DNA of 64,000 bases from Aphanomyces cochlioides (lineage: Eukaryota > Oomycota > Saprolegniomycetes > Saprolegniales > Verrucalvaceae). Positions 12,096-22,950 of the stretch are shown here, piece after piece. The stretch spans positions 558,001 through 622,000 of the forward strand of contig JAHQRK010000008.1 of the NCBI GenBank assembly GCA_019828595.1, read 5' to 3'. How positions within the stretch are numbered: position 1 is the stretch's first letter; every line of letters begins with the position of its first letter. The notes beneath the pieces are model-generated. The model was not told the DNA's origin. It saw only the letters and a program-made list of their open reading frames with translations, and made no database searches. Position numbers and translations under genes: made by a program.

Positions 12096-13077
12096 ATGCT
12101 CACACTGTTCTGTATCGTTGTCGGCGAAGGGGAACCTTTCGCAGTGGAAATTGCCGCTTCTAAGGCTGTGGCACTTCTTATGGACAAGGTCTTGGAAAAG
12201 AAATCGAAATCAATTCACTGTGATGCTAACAAGTTGAAGCTTTATCTTGCGAAGACTCCGGACGGCACGTGGTTGGATATCAATGATGCTAAGGATGTTG
12301 CGCTTGACGAAGATGGAAACCTCCAACACTACGACATGATGAACCCCACTCATTTTATCAACCGCTACTTCAACGCCACTGACGTTGCGGAAGAGCGCAT
12401 TCACGTTTTGGTGGTGGTCCCAGATGGACAGTTTGGGCCTGCGACTGGTAAGCGGTCAATCGAAGATATCGGTGAAATTGTTGAAGCAAGCGTATACAAA
12501 GCCATGAGGGATTCCGCCGAGAAAGTGTCAGTGCACTCTTTGTCGACCATGGATTCGCCCAAGAAGCATCTCCTCCGAAAGATGGCCTTGAAGGTCACAG
12601 TCGTTGGAGTGAAGGAACCGAGTGATAAATCAATCCCTGCTTTCAAGTGGAATGATGAGCTCGATGAGAACCAGGAAAATCAGAGAGCTCAATACATGGC
12701 GTATTTGGAAACGCACCTGACGACGCTGTTGGATGAGTTTACGTTGAAGGATATTGCGATCAACAAATCGATTCTAAACACGGTGGATCCGCGACTTCCG
12801 TTTGATATCAACGGCACTGCGGATGTGTTACTCGTCGTCAAATCGAAGGCAAGCAATGTCATCCAGTTGTCTGGGCTTTGCCTTGTTATAAACCTCAAGA
12901 AGAAAGTCGCGAGTGAGCATGTGAATCTAAGCCGTTGGCCAGCTTGTGTGCGCGAGCATCAAGGCCCCACTCGAGTGTTATCCGATGAGTTTGTTGACCG
13001 ATTTGAACGGCACTTGGTTTTTCTCTTATTTCAATGACAAGAACGTGCTGACTCGTGTTGAATTCCATTTCCAATGA
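12096..13077 (+). pseudogene. CRN (Crinkler) effector, LYLAK type, frameshifted
   Basis: The N-terminal 110 residues match the ubiquitin-like CRN header: the motif LYLAK at residues 49-53, then GTWLDINDA and the HVLVVVPDG strand that ends CRN headers. No classical signal peptide is present, as is common for CRNs. The effector part holds a DVLLVVK...VINLKKKV segment that resembles the DxxExK core of REase-like CRN domains, with Asn where the family usually has Glu. At about 12907-12935 the continuing homology ([23 protein letters not shown]) moves to another frame, which stops at 13077; the original frame stops at 13037. I therefore call it a pseudogene by one frameshift. It begins 136 bp after a transposon end. 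Confidence 0.7.
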
Positions 13078-13964
13078 AACCAAAAATGCGCTTTATCATT
13101 CACTTGAAGCTCAACTCTTATTTTCTTGAAAGGCACAGCCAAGTACGGCAGACCGAGGATAGTACCCTCCAGTTGATTTACGACAGTCGCCTTGATGAAA
13201 TCGATGGCATTCTTTGGGTTAGCGACGTCACTACCGCTCGTTCTGCCCTCGTTCGTGCAGTTCACCATGACGGCAAGGTTCATTAAATTTACGTTGCAAC
13301 GACATGGTACTGCAAGCTTGGCTCATCGACACGAAGTTGCAGGCAATCCTCTCTGTCTTCATGAAACGCCATTTTCCATACGTCCAACAATTCTTTGGCA
13401 TGGACGATTCATCCTCGAGCAGCCCATTCTTGACAACCAGAGGTCCACCTCGAGTGAGTACTCCATGAATTGCCTCTCGTCTATCTGCCAAGGCAACAAT
13501 GTCTATCTCAACAAGTGCATTCGTGGATGGCGAGTCGCCACCCACAGTCGCTCCAAGCTCCACGTCCGTCCGACTGCAAACCAACCATGTCTCTCACTTG
13601 AGGAAATGACGAATTACCATGGAAGTCCATGAAGGCGATTGTTGGTTAGCACTGGTACAACAGGGCAGAGATGGGGTGTCGTACTTCCAGGCTGGAAGTA
13701 CTAGTAAGATGTATGTTCTAGCTAACTGATAGAAATTATGCCATGTTGACAACACTAACACCCAACGAGAAGGCCGCCAAGGCTCCCATAGTGAGCGGCA
13801 TGGCATGGTGCTTGTACCAAGCTTTCGTCCGCTTGAGGGACGTCATTGAAAGCGATCCATACTCGGTCGCCGTTGACCGCTCGATCGCCATTGTTTGTTA
13901 AAATATATTGAGCAGTATATTTTTAGTTGGACCACAATACAATTATTTATTTTCAACTGGACCC
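13078..13964. other. unassigned coding-like fragments
   Basis: Minus-strand frames at 13584-13231 (with LTRGGPLVVKNGLLEDESS and NCWTYGKWRF) and 13283-13026 (IDFIKATVVNQLEGTILGLPYLAVPFKK, shown only in part here as a landmark at about 13200-13110) look protein-like but lie in different frames and match no family I know; they could be a decayed gene. A plus-strand ORF at 13743-13901 (52 codons, containing GMAWCLYQAFVRLRDVIE) also looks coding and could be a small gene or an orphan exon. Nothing here is secure. Confidence 0.3.
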
Positions 13965-16900
13965 ATGTCAACAGCGGTCGGTTCAGCAGTCGTGCCGCTC
14001 ATCACGGCCGCATCGGCTGCTGCGGCTGTATGGACTTTCTCAAGAAGGAATTCTCCCCAAGACAATATAGACTCCCGTCTCGATGCATTACACAGAGCTG
14101 TGGTGGCGAAACAATCGCAGGACGCGAGCTCGACGTCGTCAACCAAAGCTGCCGAACTGTGGCTTGCTTCCCTGGATCAAGCCATGCGCGCGATTGTCAC
14201 GATTCGCATCATGAAAGTCCGGTCCTTTGACGATGAAAAAGCCGCTTGTACAGTGGCGACGGGCTTTGTTGTGGACAAGGAGCGTGGTTTAATCCTGACG
14301 AATCGCCACGTCGTGACACCTGGACCGGTCGTCGCTGACGCGATCTTTGTCAACCACGAAGAAGTCGACCTGGTGCCTATTTACAGAGATCCCGTGCACG
14401 ATTTCGGCATTTTCCGCTTTGATCCGTCTGCAGTGCACTTTCTAGAACTCCATGAGATTCCCCTGAGGCCAGATCTCGCCCGTGTTGGCACTGACATTCG
14501 TGTGGTCGGCAACGACAATGCTGAAAAAGTTCAAATCCTTCCTGGTGTCTTGGCCAAGCTCGACCGTGCGGCTCCCAATTACGGCTCGACAGGCTACAGC
14601 GACTTCAACACGTTCTACTACGCCGCCGCTTCTTCAACGAGCGGCGGCTCGAGCGGTTCACCCGTGCTCAATACTGACGGTGCCGCCGTGGCTTTGAACG
14701 CCGGTGGAGCGACGAACGCAGCGTCGTCGTATTACCTTCCATTGGACCGTGTCAAGCGCGCTTTGTCGTTTCTCCAAGAAGGAAACTTGCACATACCAAG
14801 AGGGACATGGCAGACAATTTTTCGTCACGTCGCCTTTGATGAAGCTCGGCAGCTAGGGCTTTCCGCAGATCAAGAACGAACGCTACGCTCTACGCTTCCT
14901 CAGGGTTCAAGCAGCCGTGGAGGCGGCGGCGTCCTCGTCGTTGATCAAGTTCTCCCAGAAGGCCCCGCTGCTGGATTTCTCGAGCCTGGCGATCTCGTGA
15001 TCTCGATAGCAAGCTCCGTGACGACGACATTTACAGCGCTTGAGACCGTCTTGGACGATCACGTCGGACATTCCGTGTCGATTGAAATCCAACGGGGGCG
15101 CAACTGTCGTCGCCAATTCGACCTCGTCGTCCAGGACCTGGATTCCATTACGCCTCGTGAATTTCTCGAAGTGGGGAATTGCATCCTCCATGCTTTATCG
15201 TACCATCAAGCGCGGAATTACAATCTGCCCGTCGGCGGCGTCTACGTGACTCAAATTGGCCATTTGCTCTTGCACGCCAATGTGTTTTACAATTGTTTGG
15301 TTGTCAAGCTCGACGGCGAGTTGACGCCGACGCTCGATGCATTCATCAAAATTCTCCAGAGGATCCCACAAGGCACACGGACCGACTTGACGTATGTCCT
15401 GCCAGGGGCTCGCCGCGTTTGGACTCAAACGGTGGTCACAATAGACTGGCAGTGGTATCCAACGCAAATTTGGCGCCGCCATGATCACGATGGGCTTTGG
15501 CATGCATCCAAACTTGATCCCCCTTCTCTTCGTCGTCAAAATCCACCACAAATCAACGGACAAGTTGTCACTCCGTTGAAAACTGAATCGCTGTGGGCGA
15601 CAAAGCTCCTCTCGGCCATGATGTATGTCCGATATGAAGCTCCACTTGAGATTGACGGCATTGGATTTACCAGTTTCGAAGCTATTGGATACATTGTCGA
15701 CGCCAAGCGCGGCTACGTCTTGGTCGACAAGTGCACAGTCCATTTATTCATGGCGCACGTGACGGTCATCATCGCAGCTTCCATGCAGCTGACTGCTGCG
15801 ATTCGCTTTGTCCATCCTGTCCACAATTTCGCGCTTGTGCAGTTTGATCCTGCTGAATTAGGCGACAGTAGTGCTATTCTGTCGGCGATTCCGTTGGCCA
15901 AAGCTTCAAAACCACCGCCACACGTCGGCTCGACAGTGGATTTTGTCGGGCTAACGAGCTTGTGGTCGGTCTTGACGGCCAAAGCCGTCGTGACGAAAAT
16001 TGACCGCTTTGTCTTGACAGATTTGGACGTCCCGCGGTATAAATCATGCCCTGTGGAAGTATTTGAAGTTGAGCCCATGAATTCGTCGGCTCTTGGTGGC
16101 GTCTTTGTCAACGAAGAGCGTGAAGTAGTTGGCTTTTGGTTTGAATTTGGCACGGAAGATTCAAGTGATGGGCAGTATTCACAGTCGGTCCATCGTGGCT
16201 TCCCGATTGCTGTCGTGGCAGACCTAGTATCAGCAATTCAAGCCGGCGAAACTCCTCCAATGTCTATTCAAATCCTTCCTATTGAACTTACCACAACGAG
16301 CGTTGCCACAGCAAGAGCTGGCCTTGGGCTATCACCGTCATGGATTGAGAAACTAGCTGCCAAGCATCCCGACACACGACAAGTCCTCACAGTCTTTCGA
16401 TGTGCAGCGGCGTCTCAAGCTCGTGAAACTCTGCAAAGCGGCGATTTAGTGCTAGCTGTTCAGGGACAACCAGTTGTGAAAGACTCGGACGTTGAAGAAC
16501 TCTGTTCGTCAGCGACGACAGTGGATATGACAGTCCTGCGCCATGGCAACCAACTGACTTTGTCAGTGGATACGATCCACGTTAGTGCTTTGGGCACGAC
16601 TCGAGCAGTTCTTTGGTGTGGGCTTCTGCTTCAAGCTCCGCACTGGACAGTCTACCAACGTGGTTTTGTACCTGGCAAAGTCTACGTGTCCATGTGGATG
16701 CATGGCAGTCCCGCCGACAAGTATGACATGGAGCCACGTCGGTTTATTCTTCAAGTCAATGAGATTCCAACCCCCGACTTGGATGCATTTCTTGACGCAG
16801 TCCGAGATGTTAAACAAGGCGACAGTGTACGTCTTCACATGGTGACTATGGCAACCACACGTCCTGAAATGCGAACACTCAAGACAGAATACCATTACTG

Positions 16901-16979
16901 GCCAACGATACAAGTCGAATGGCATTCACCGACAGAATCGTGGAAGACAACGTATCCTCATAGCCACCATCACGGCTAG
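13965..16979 (+). CDS. Nma111/DEG7-like double HtrA serine protease
   Basis: A single-exon gene of 1004 residues; 13965 is the first ATG of a frame that is open only a little further upstream. The length and order match the Nma111/DEG7 group: an active HtrA (S1C) protease half, PDZ domains, then a second, degenerate protease half with more PDZ-like sequence. In the first half the triad is visible: His115 (TNRHVV), Asp146 (HDFGIF), Ser230 in GGSSGSP, the form typical of Nma111. In the second half the His position reads VDKCTV, so it is probably inactive. Residues about 3-22 are hydrophobic (VGSAVVPLITAASAAAAVW) and could be a membrane or import signal, unlike the nuclear yeast protein. The protein ends in a His-rich tail (HSHHHG). 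Protein quality control or apoptosis-like roles are inferred from the family only. Confidence 0.9.
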   Translation: MSTAVGSAVVPLITAASAAAAVWTFSRRNSPQDNIDSRLDALHRAVVAKQSQDASSTSSTKAAELWLASLDQAMRAIVTIRIMKVRSFDDEKAACTVATGFVVDKERGLILTNRHVVTPGPVVADAIFVNHEEVDLVPIYRDPVHDFGIFRFDPSAVHFLELHEIPLRPDLARVGTDIRVVGNDNAEKVQILPGVLAKLDRAAPNYGSTGYSDFNTFYYAAASSTSGGSSGSPVLNTDGAAVALNAGGATNAASSYYLPLDRVKRALSFLQEGNLHIPRGTWQTIFRHVAFDEARQLGLSADQERTLRSTLPQGSSSRGGGGVLVVDQVLPEGPAAGFLEPGDLVISIASSVTTTFTALETVLDDHVGHSVSIEIQRGRNCRRQFDLVVQDLDSITPREFLEVGNCILHALSYHQARNYNLPVGGVYVTQIGHLLLHANVFYNCLVVKLDGELTPTLDAFIKILQRIPQGTRTDLTYVLPGARRVWTQTVVTIDWQWYPTQIWRRHDHDGLWHASKLDPPSLRRQNPPQINGQVVTPLKTESLWATKLLSAMMYVRYEAPLEIDGIGFTSFEAIGYIVDAKRGYVLVDKCTVHLFMAHVTVIIAASMQLTAAIRFVHPVHNFALVQFDPAELGDSSAILSAIPLAKASKPPPHVGSTVDFVGLTSLWSVLTAKAVVTKIDRFVLTDLDVPRYKSCPVEVFEVEPMNSSALGGVFVNEEREVVGFWFEFGTEDSSDGQYSQSVHRGFPIAVVADLVSAIQAGETPPMSIQILPIELTTTSVATARAGLGLSPSWIEKLAAKHPDTRQVLTVFRCAAASQARETLQSGDLVLAVQGQPVVKDSDVEELCSSATTVDMTVLRHGNQLTLSVDTIHVSALGTTRAVLWCGLLLQAPHWTVYQRGFVPGKVYVSMWMHGSPADKYDMEPRRFILQVNEIPTPDLDAFLDAVRDVKQGDSVRLHMVTMATTRPEMRTLKTEYHYWPTIQVEWHSPTESWKTTYPHSHHHG

Positions 16980-17821
16980 GTATCGACACTGATAAAATGA
17001 TGTCGTCTTTTTTCGAGTTATTTCAACCGCTCGTCTATCTCGATCCATGGCGCAATGCTGATTGTGGCTATCCTGTTTTCTAACTGTGCCATTGTGAGTC
17101 TGATTCGTTTGATTCCGACAGTCGTGACGCTCAAAAACCAATTCTATCAAAAGACAACACAGTCGAAATTGCCAATGTGCTCGATAATTCGCTTACTTAT
17201 TAGTTCAAGCAATCCAATGACGAGCTCGATGCATTCTTGGTTGATCATTTGGTGAAAGACATTTATGTGGTGCACGGACGATACTTTTGAAGCTCAAAAC
17301 TTGGCTTGTACTTAAATTCCCTGAACTGTGGAGTAGAAGTGCTCTGCACGATGTCCTTATAGTTGTTCTTAATGTATTTACATTAAGAACAACTGGGAAG
17401 TTAAAACGATACAATTGCACTTACCGCTCAAATAATGAACTTCTCTTTTCGCAACCAAAGTCAACAGTGTTGACTCAACATCTAATCGTTGTGTCTTCTT
17501 TGTCTTCGGATCCATGTTGAGAGGTAATGGTTTGCAATATCAATTGTTAAGCTTTTCTATATCTTGGGATTTGTTAGACAAATTCTGCTAAGTAGAAATT
17601 CTTGTGAGAAATTCCTTGTGGGGATCACACTACTGGTAAATGTTTTGACATTCGAAACACACACGATCCAGACTTTTTCCCAGTGACGCTGAGGTGGATG
17701 GAGGCGGATACGATAGACGGAAACAAGCGCAAGCACGCCTTCCGCTTTAAGGCAGCCTCAAATATCCACCTTCTGAAGTTATACATATTCAGCCTTTCGA
17801 CGCACCTTTTGGTCAAACCAG
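16980..17821. other. intergenic with a perfect hairpin
   Basis: No gene seen. At 17361-17394 there are perfect 16-nt inverted arms (AGTTGTTCTTAATGTA and its mirror) around a 2-nt loop, enough for a cruciform or an RNA hairpin. Confidence 0.6.
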
Positions 17822-18376
17822 TCGCGTTGGGATGAAGTGGGCAACCACATGATGGAAATCTATGGTGACAAGATCACTGTTGTGGGATGCCGCAAGCGCT
17901 TTGATGACCTGATACACGTATTGAAACAAGACGCAGTAAAATCGCTTCGACCCTCGGGAACAGAAGAGGAATACAATGAGAGAGACCAATTATTGGAAGA
18001 TATATCCGACTTGGTGAAATATATTATGTGTGTCAGGTATCTGATACCAATATTCTAGATGGTTGAAAGCTCAACTCGCCGACAGGCAAAGAAGGATGAG
18101 CAGACGAGCAATCTTTGCAAACGTGAGAGCGACGGGGAGAAAATTAGAAGCACTGCGCTAGGTAAACTGAAGCGTGCTCTTGACAAAAAAGATGAGAGCG
18201 ACAATGCTGGAGAGGAGCACTTGTTGGTTGAAAAAAGCAGCGAAGGGCAATTGATATGCGCAACTGTAGGGCTTGCGTGTCTCGATGATCAAACCCAGGT
18301 GATCCAGAGACACAAGCCCTACGGTTGCTATTTACGGGCTTCAGCAGTCGGGACGAATGTGGCAGACCGACATTGA
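17822..18376 (+). CDS. transposon-associated SANT/Myb-like DNA-binding protein, partial
   Basis: The frame from 17822 reads RWDEVGNHMMEI...CRKRFDDLI, the pattern of SANT/trihelix DNA-binding domains that accompany many oomycete and animal transposons, followed by SGTEEEYNERDQLLEDISDL. A 45-nt intron (18014-18058, phase 0) joins it to a charged Lys/Glu-rich tail ending at 18376. No convincing start exon was found, so the N-terminus is missing or in an unseen exon. An imperfect fold-back (arms at about 18266-18283 and 18307-18322) overlaps the tail. Function is inferred from the domain only. Confidence 0.5.
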
Positions 18377-18413
18377 CGTGACGTTGCAACAACTAGGAAT
18401 GTCATAAAGCAGA

Positions 18414-19163
18414 TTGGATTCCTATCTTTATCACCACTGGACAAAGCATGGCATAACTCCCATTGGATTATACGTGGATCATTTCATTGCGTTGTCTCAA
18501 GACGACGATTTTCTAGTTGGTATCACTAAGGAGCTCGAGGTAAAATACCAAGTCAAGTCACTCGGCACAACAAAGCGCATGTTGGGGATTAACATCCACC
18601 GCAAGAACGGTGCAATGTTTCTGGAGCAAACCTCGCTGATCGAGGAGCTTCTTAAGAAATACGACATGGCGGATTGCCATCCAGAAGATAGCCCACTAGC
18701 TCTCGATCATCGTATCACAGAGCCCGGAGAGCCATCAACGATGATACAAACAACTATGCTCGAAATTGTTGGCTCCTTCCAGTGGCTCGCCAGTTCTACA
18801 CGTCCAGATATATCATTCACTACTAGTCGATTGTCAAACTTCAACATGCCTAACGTGAACCATGAGCGTAGCTTGAAACGAATTCTTCGTTATTTGCAAG
18901 GGACGAAACACTATGGTCTCGAAATCAAACCAACGAAGTCCACGGAAATGCATGTTTTCACAGACACCGACTGTTCGGGCGATAAAACAATTCGACGATC
19001 TACGACTGGATGTATCTTAGAACTGTATGGAGCCGTCATTAATTGGTTTTCTAAGCAGCAAGCTACTGTGGCATTGAGCACTATGGAATTGAAGTCTATA
19101 TTAGCATGCGTAGAGACCCAAGAAGCCCGATATGTTGTTCTGCACTTCAAAATGATAGCATGA
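18414..19163 (+). pseudogene. Ty1/copia retrotransposon fragment (RT end plus RNase H)
   Basis: About 250 codons from the C-terminal half of a copia polyprotein: the reverse transcriptase segment with GLYVDHF (the catalytic YVDD box is altered to YVDH), the connection region (SFQWLASSTRPDISF), and RNase H landmarks (HVFTDTDCSGDK, NWFSKQQATVALSTMELK). It has no ATG at the start, no gag, protease or integrase, and no LTRs nearby, so it is a truncated dead copy. Confidence 0.85.
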
Positions 19164-19659
19164 GAAGAATCTCTGAAGGAGATTCGAGTCCCCGTTGCCA
19201 AGAATCTCTTCCCAACCATGCTCTAGCCCATATTGAACGCTACTTACCACTTGACAAGAGTTTGACTTTACTCAACCAGACCCATTTTTGAATCAATAAG
19301 TTTTGGAGCATCGGATTTTAACCATGACACTCCAAGTGGTTCCAGATATCATAAAACTCGGAAATTCATCATAAAATTTGTGAAAGGCCATATAATCAAT
19401 GGAGTCAATTCGTGGCATCATGCACGGCTGGCCTTTGAGTTAGCATGCAATACTTTTTAGCCAATATCACGCTTAAACGAACCTTCACATTTATAGCCGC
19501 CGTGGTCACCATTTCCAATCAACCAGACATGGGTAAAAATATATTCAAAGAAAAAATATTTAAATATGTGTAAAAAATAAATAATTCTTGGAATTCTACC
19601 TATGAATAAATTATTTCTTCATTACTGATAGATAAATATATTTCCGGAGTGTTTCTACG

Positions 19660-19932
19660 TTGGTGGCAAGGGCATGCGAGCAAGAAAATGCGCCTGCCAC
19701 AGCAGGTGAAATGAGTTTGACTGAGCGAGCGTTGAAGCGCCACCGTCGCAACGATACTCTTAGCGTGTACATGGATTGTCGCTTTTTGCTTCCTACAAGC
19801 AATTTATGCGAGCGTTTTTTCTCGATTGCCAAGCATGCACTTGGTGACAGACGCGGCCGTTTGTTGCCTTCGAATTTTGAAGCTCAAATGTTTTTGCATG
19901 AAATGTCGCTTATTGGGGAATCGACGATGTGA
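19660..19932 (+). pseudogene. hAT transposase C-terminal fragment
   Basis: The segment YMDCRFLLPTSNLCERFFS followed by AKHALGDRRGRLLP and EAQMFLHEM is the hAT dimerisation region (usual pattern RxxPPTSxxxERxFSxAK). Only this end is present, and the normal Trp-Trp ending after MFL is altered, so it is a remnant. Confidence 0.75.
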
Positions 19933-20461
19933 TCGCCACACTCAACGAACATCAAGACGAGCATGACGAGCTCATCGGAGATCTAAGCGACAATGAGCCA
20001 TAACTCAGTGCGCGATTCATGCATGTAGACCAGGAATAATTCGAATAATTTATTCCATTGCATGTTGCTTGCAAATAAATATATTCTTTCATTCGAGTGA
20101 ATGGAATAATATTAAATAGTATTTTCCCCATGACTGCAATCAACAGTTACGTGAACGACTCAGGAGCTCGTAGATACAAAGATCCAATTCAATTTATATT
20201 TCTCTTGGGCTTGATCTATTTTACTCTAATGGAGACACCATTGAGCACACTTGGAGCTGCAAGTTTGTCGCTGCCGAGCTTTGGTCTGCTGCCACCTTTC
20301 TGTAGCTACGGAAAGGTGGCGACTTGGGTGGAGACATTATGTAGTGACATTGTGGCGTATTTAGTGACAAGTGATATTGCATTGGCTAGAATTAAACGAC
20401 CGTTACCTTTTCAGCCAATCATTTTGGATTTCTCAGTAACTACTACGCAGCCGCGTCTACG
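19933..20461. other. intergenic upstream of the EF-hand gene
   Basis: AT-rich; an inverted repeat (GCCACCTTTC against GAAAGGTGGC, about 20290-20325) is the only structure noticed. Confidence 0.4.
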
Positions 20462-22950
20462 ATGATGACTGATGCCGAGACGAAGAAAGTACTCGAGCAG
20501 TTGGCGCTAGCAAATACCAAGCGTCAAGAGATGAGTGACTGTAGAAGTAAGAAGCTTCTCCAGACTCAGTTGAACCAAGTGAGTCGTACTTCTCAAACTT
20601 GTCGCGATAATCGATGCACAGATTGGGTTGCCAAAGTCACCCAACTACTCGCCCAGAAGATCGTTTGCAATCACGACACCAAGTCCCACGCGGAAAACAA
20701 GTGCTGCGTCACTGTACCAACGTGAGCGCAAGGAATCGTTTGTCAAGATGCAAGCTCGCCAAGTGGATCTTCCAACAGAGGCACTCCTCCGGCCAGACAC
20801 AGCAACTGCAATCCAATCTTTCTCGACCACACATGCCTTATGGACAGAGGTCGGAGCTACTAAAGCTGACCCAGTCGACGCCTCAAAAGAACAGCAGCAA
20901 ATTGCACATGTTCGTACTGCTTGTATTGTCCACATAAACTTAAACCTCTTTGTCTATAGGCTGTCTTGGAGCAATCATTACAGCAAATGCGATGTCAACA
21001 ACGCACTGCGGAGCCAAAGCCGCAGGATGCACAAGCTCGAAGGCGGTCTGACATTCAGCTCCAGTTGCACTTGACACATGCACAAGCACTTGATCGAATT
21101 CACACCAGAAAAGAGGTGGCAAGACCCATTGATGTCCTGCCGCCTCTTCAAGACGATAGCTCCAGACATCTCCTCACCAAGTGCGATCAATTATTCATCC
21201 GTCTCTCATCGCAGCGTAGGCAAGCGTCAGGTCCAACAGCTAGCGGAGTTGGTGAGCGCACTTGCTCCATCAATAGCTCGATTCCATCGGAAGTAGCTCA
21301 GATATTCATGGATATTGCGGGCCATAGAGACACGGACAAGCAATTAAAAGCGATCACGGGTCAAGAATTGCTCTCATATGACGACGTAGTCTACCTTATT
21401 TGCCAAGTTTTCAAGCTGTCGAATGCAGAGTGGGCTGCAAAATGTTATCCAGCATTGTTTCCAACAAAGCATCACCACGACAAGTACTTAACTTTGTTGG
21501 AATTCTCCAATAAATACCGCATGCTCACTGATGGCGCTGATATGGACAAAATGCGCTTCGTCTTTTCAATATATGACGTCGATCGCAGCGGTACATCCGA
21601 TCTTTATCACAGCTGCAATATTTCTAGGGTCTGTCGACGTCAATGAAGTTTTTGAGACGCTTCGATCGGAGCGGGAAGATGTTTGGGACCAAATCATCTT
21701 TTCGCAGCAATTACTTGGCCTTGTGGACTCCAACCATGATGGGTCCATGGGCTTTCAGGTATAATGAGCATTAAATCAGGATTTAATTCACGCGTCCTCT
21801 CTAGGAGTTTTGCGCAGCATGTCAGAAAATCCCCATGTTTTTCACATGCTTTACTGGTGCTTTGCCGCTTCGTCTATCCAGCCATCCTGAAAATGTCAAG
21901 TATCGACTTGGGTAAATTCTCCAGTACCAAGTCAAAATTCATATTTTTCCGCATCTAGGCTCAACGCAATTCGTAAAATGTGGTCTTGTGGCGTTAAGGA
22001 AAGTGGTAAGCTTTGATATCTCCCATAGAAATCAATGACACTTGCAGCATATAACGAGGCTGATGATGATCACGAGCGCATCAATGCAAATGGATTCAAA
22101 ACGATCATCTCTTATTTTTTCCGCTTCGCGCGGTCAAGCACAGTGGATCAATCCCTCGCAACACGTATATTTCAAACCTTTGCTGTTTCAAGTCAACAAT
22201 ACGTTCGTTTTAGCGAGTTTATCACGTACGATTTGCCTATGCGAGGATATGTCAATCGAGATTTGAATTTCTAGAGGTTTGTCGACGTTGACACAAGGTA
22301 CAATCGAAGAAAGGGGGCGTATGATCCACGCGGTAAGAGGAGATGATTTCGGTCTCGCTGACTCCAAAGTAGATTCTGGATTTGGATCGAGGGGGGACAA
22401 TCACCAGGAATGAAATCGATGTTATGTTGCGGTCGCGAGCTAAAATTCTTCAACACCAAGGTAATTCATTTTTTTCATCCTCTTTCTTCACTGATATTAC
22501 TTGCAGAGATCAAAGATCTTGATCTCGAGCGCAATGCCAACGATATCATGGATGCATTGGATGGCAACGGAGACGGCGACATTTCTGTCGAAGGTTGAAA
22601 CAACGACAGAAGAGTGCTGAGCAAACTTATTCATAGAATTTATGGAGGCTGTTCGCAGGTTCCCGCATGTGCTTGAAGCCCTGCAGGACGTGCTCTTCAG
22701 TGGATGTCGCCTTGACGCCGATTTTGATTCAGACGCTTGGAAAAAGTACGTTGTACCCGTCGAATTAATTGAATTCTTGCTTTTATCCAGACAATCGACA
22801 ACTCAAAAAGCAGAAACTACGGTCGGGGCTGCAGATAACTGGCCACGAGGACTCGATCGAGTCCCGCATCCTGAACATCTCAAACGTGACTTTAAGAAGG
22901 TTTTTGTAAGCGCTGTGAAAAAAGTTTCCGCGGCCACGACGGTGCATTAA
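20462..22950 (+). CDS. EF-hand calcium-binding protein, 12 exons
   Basis: Exons 20462-20578, 20622-20909, 20960-21590, 21628-21758, 21805-21911, 21959-22005, 22048-22225, 22275-22332, 22373-22460, 22507-22593, 22637-22745, 22791-22950; introns 37-50 nt; 666 residues, phases all consistent. The donor at 20910 (GTTCGT) is the weakest. Four EF-hand loops with good ligand positions are visible: DVDRSGSVDVNE (341-352), DSNHDGSMGFQE (379-390), DLDRGGTITRNE (522-533) and DGNGDGDISVEE (567-578). The N-terminal 300 residues are polar, Gln/Arg/Ser-rich and low in recognisable structure. No kinase or enzymatic domain is seen, so a Ca2+ sensor role is the most that can be said. An extra 3' exon at about 22985-23172 is possible but the phase does not fit. 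Confidence 0.85.

Noticed and set aside
20097..20465. 122-codon plus-strand frame before the EF-hand gene
   Set aside because: No recognisable content; it overlaps an inverted repeat and ends at the EF-hand start in another frame.
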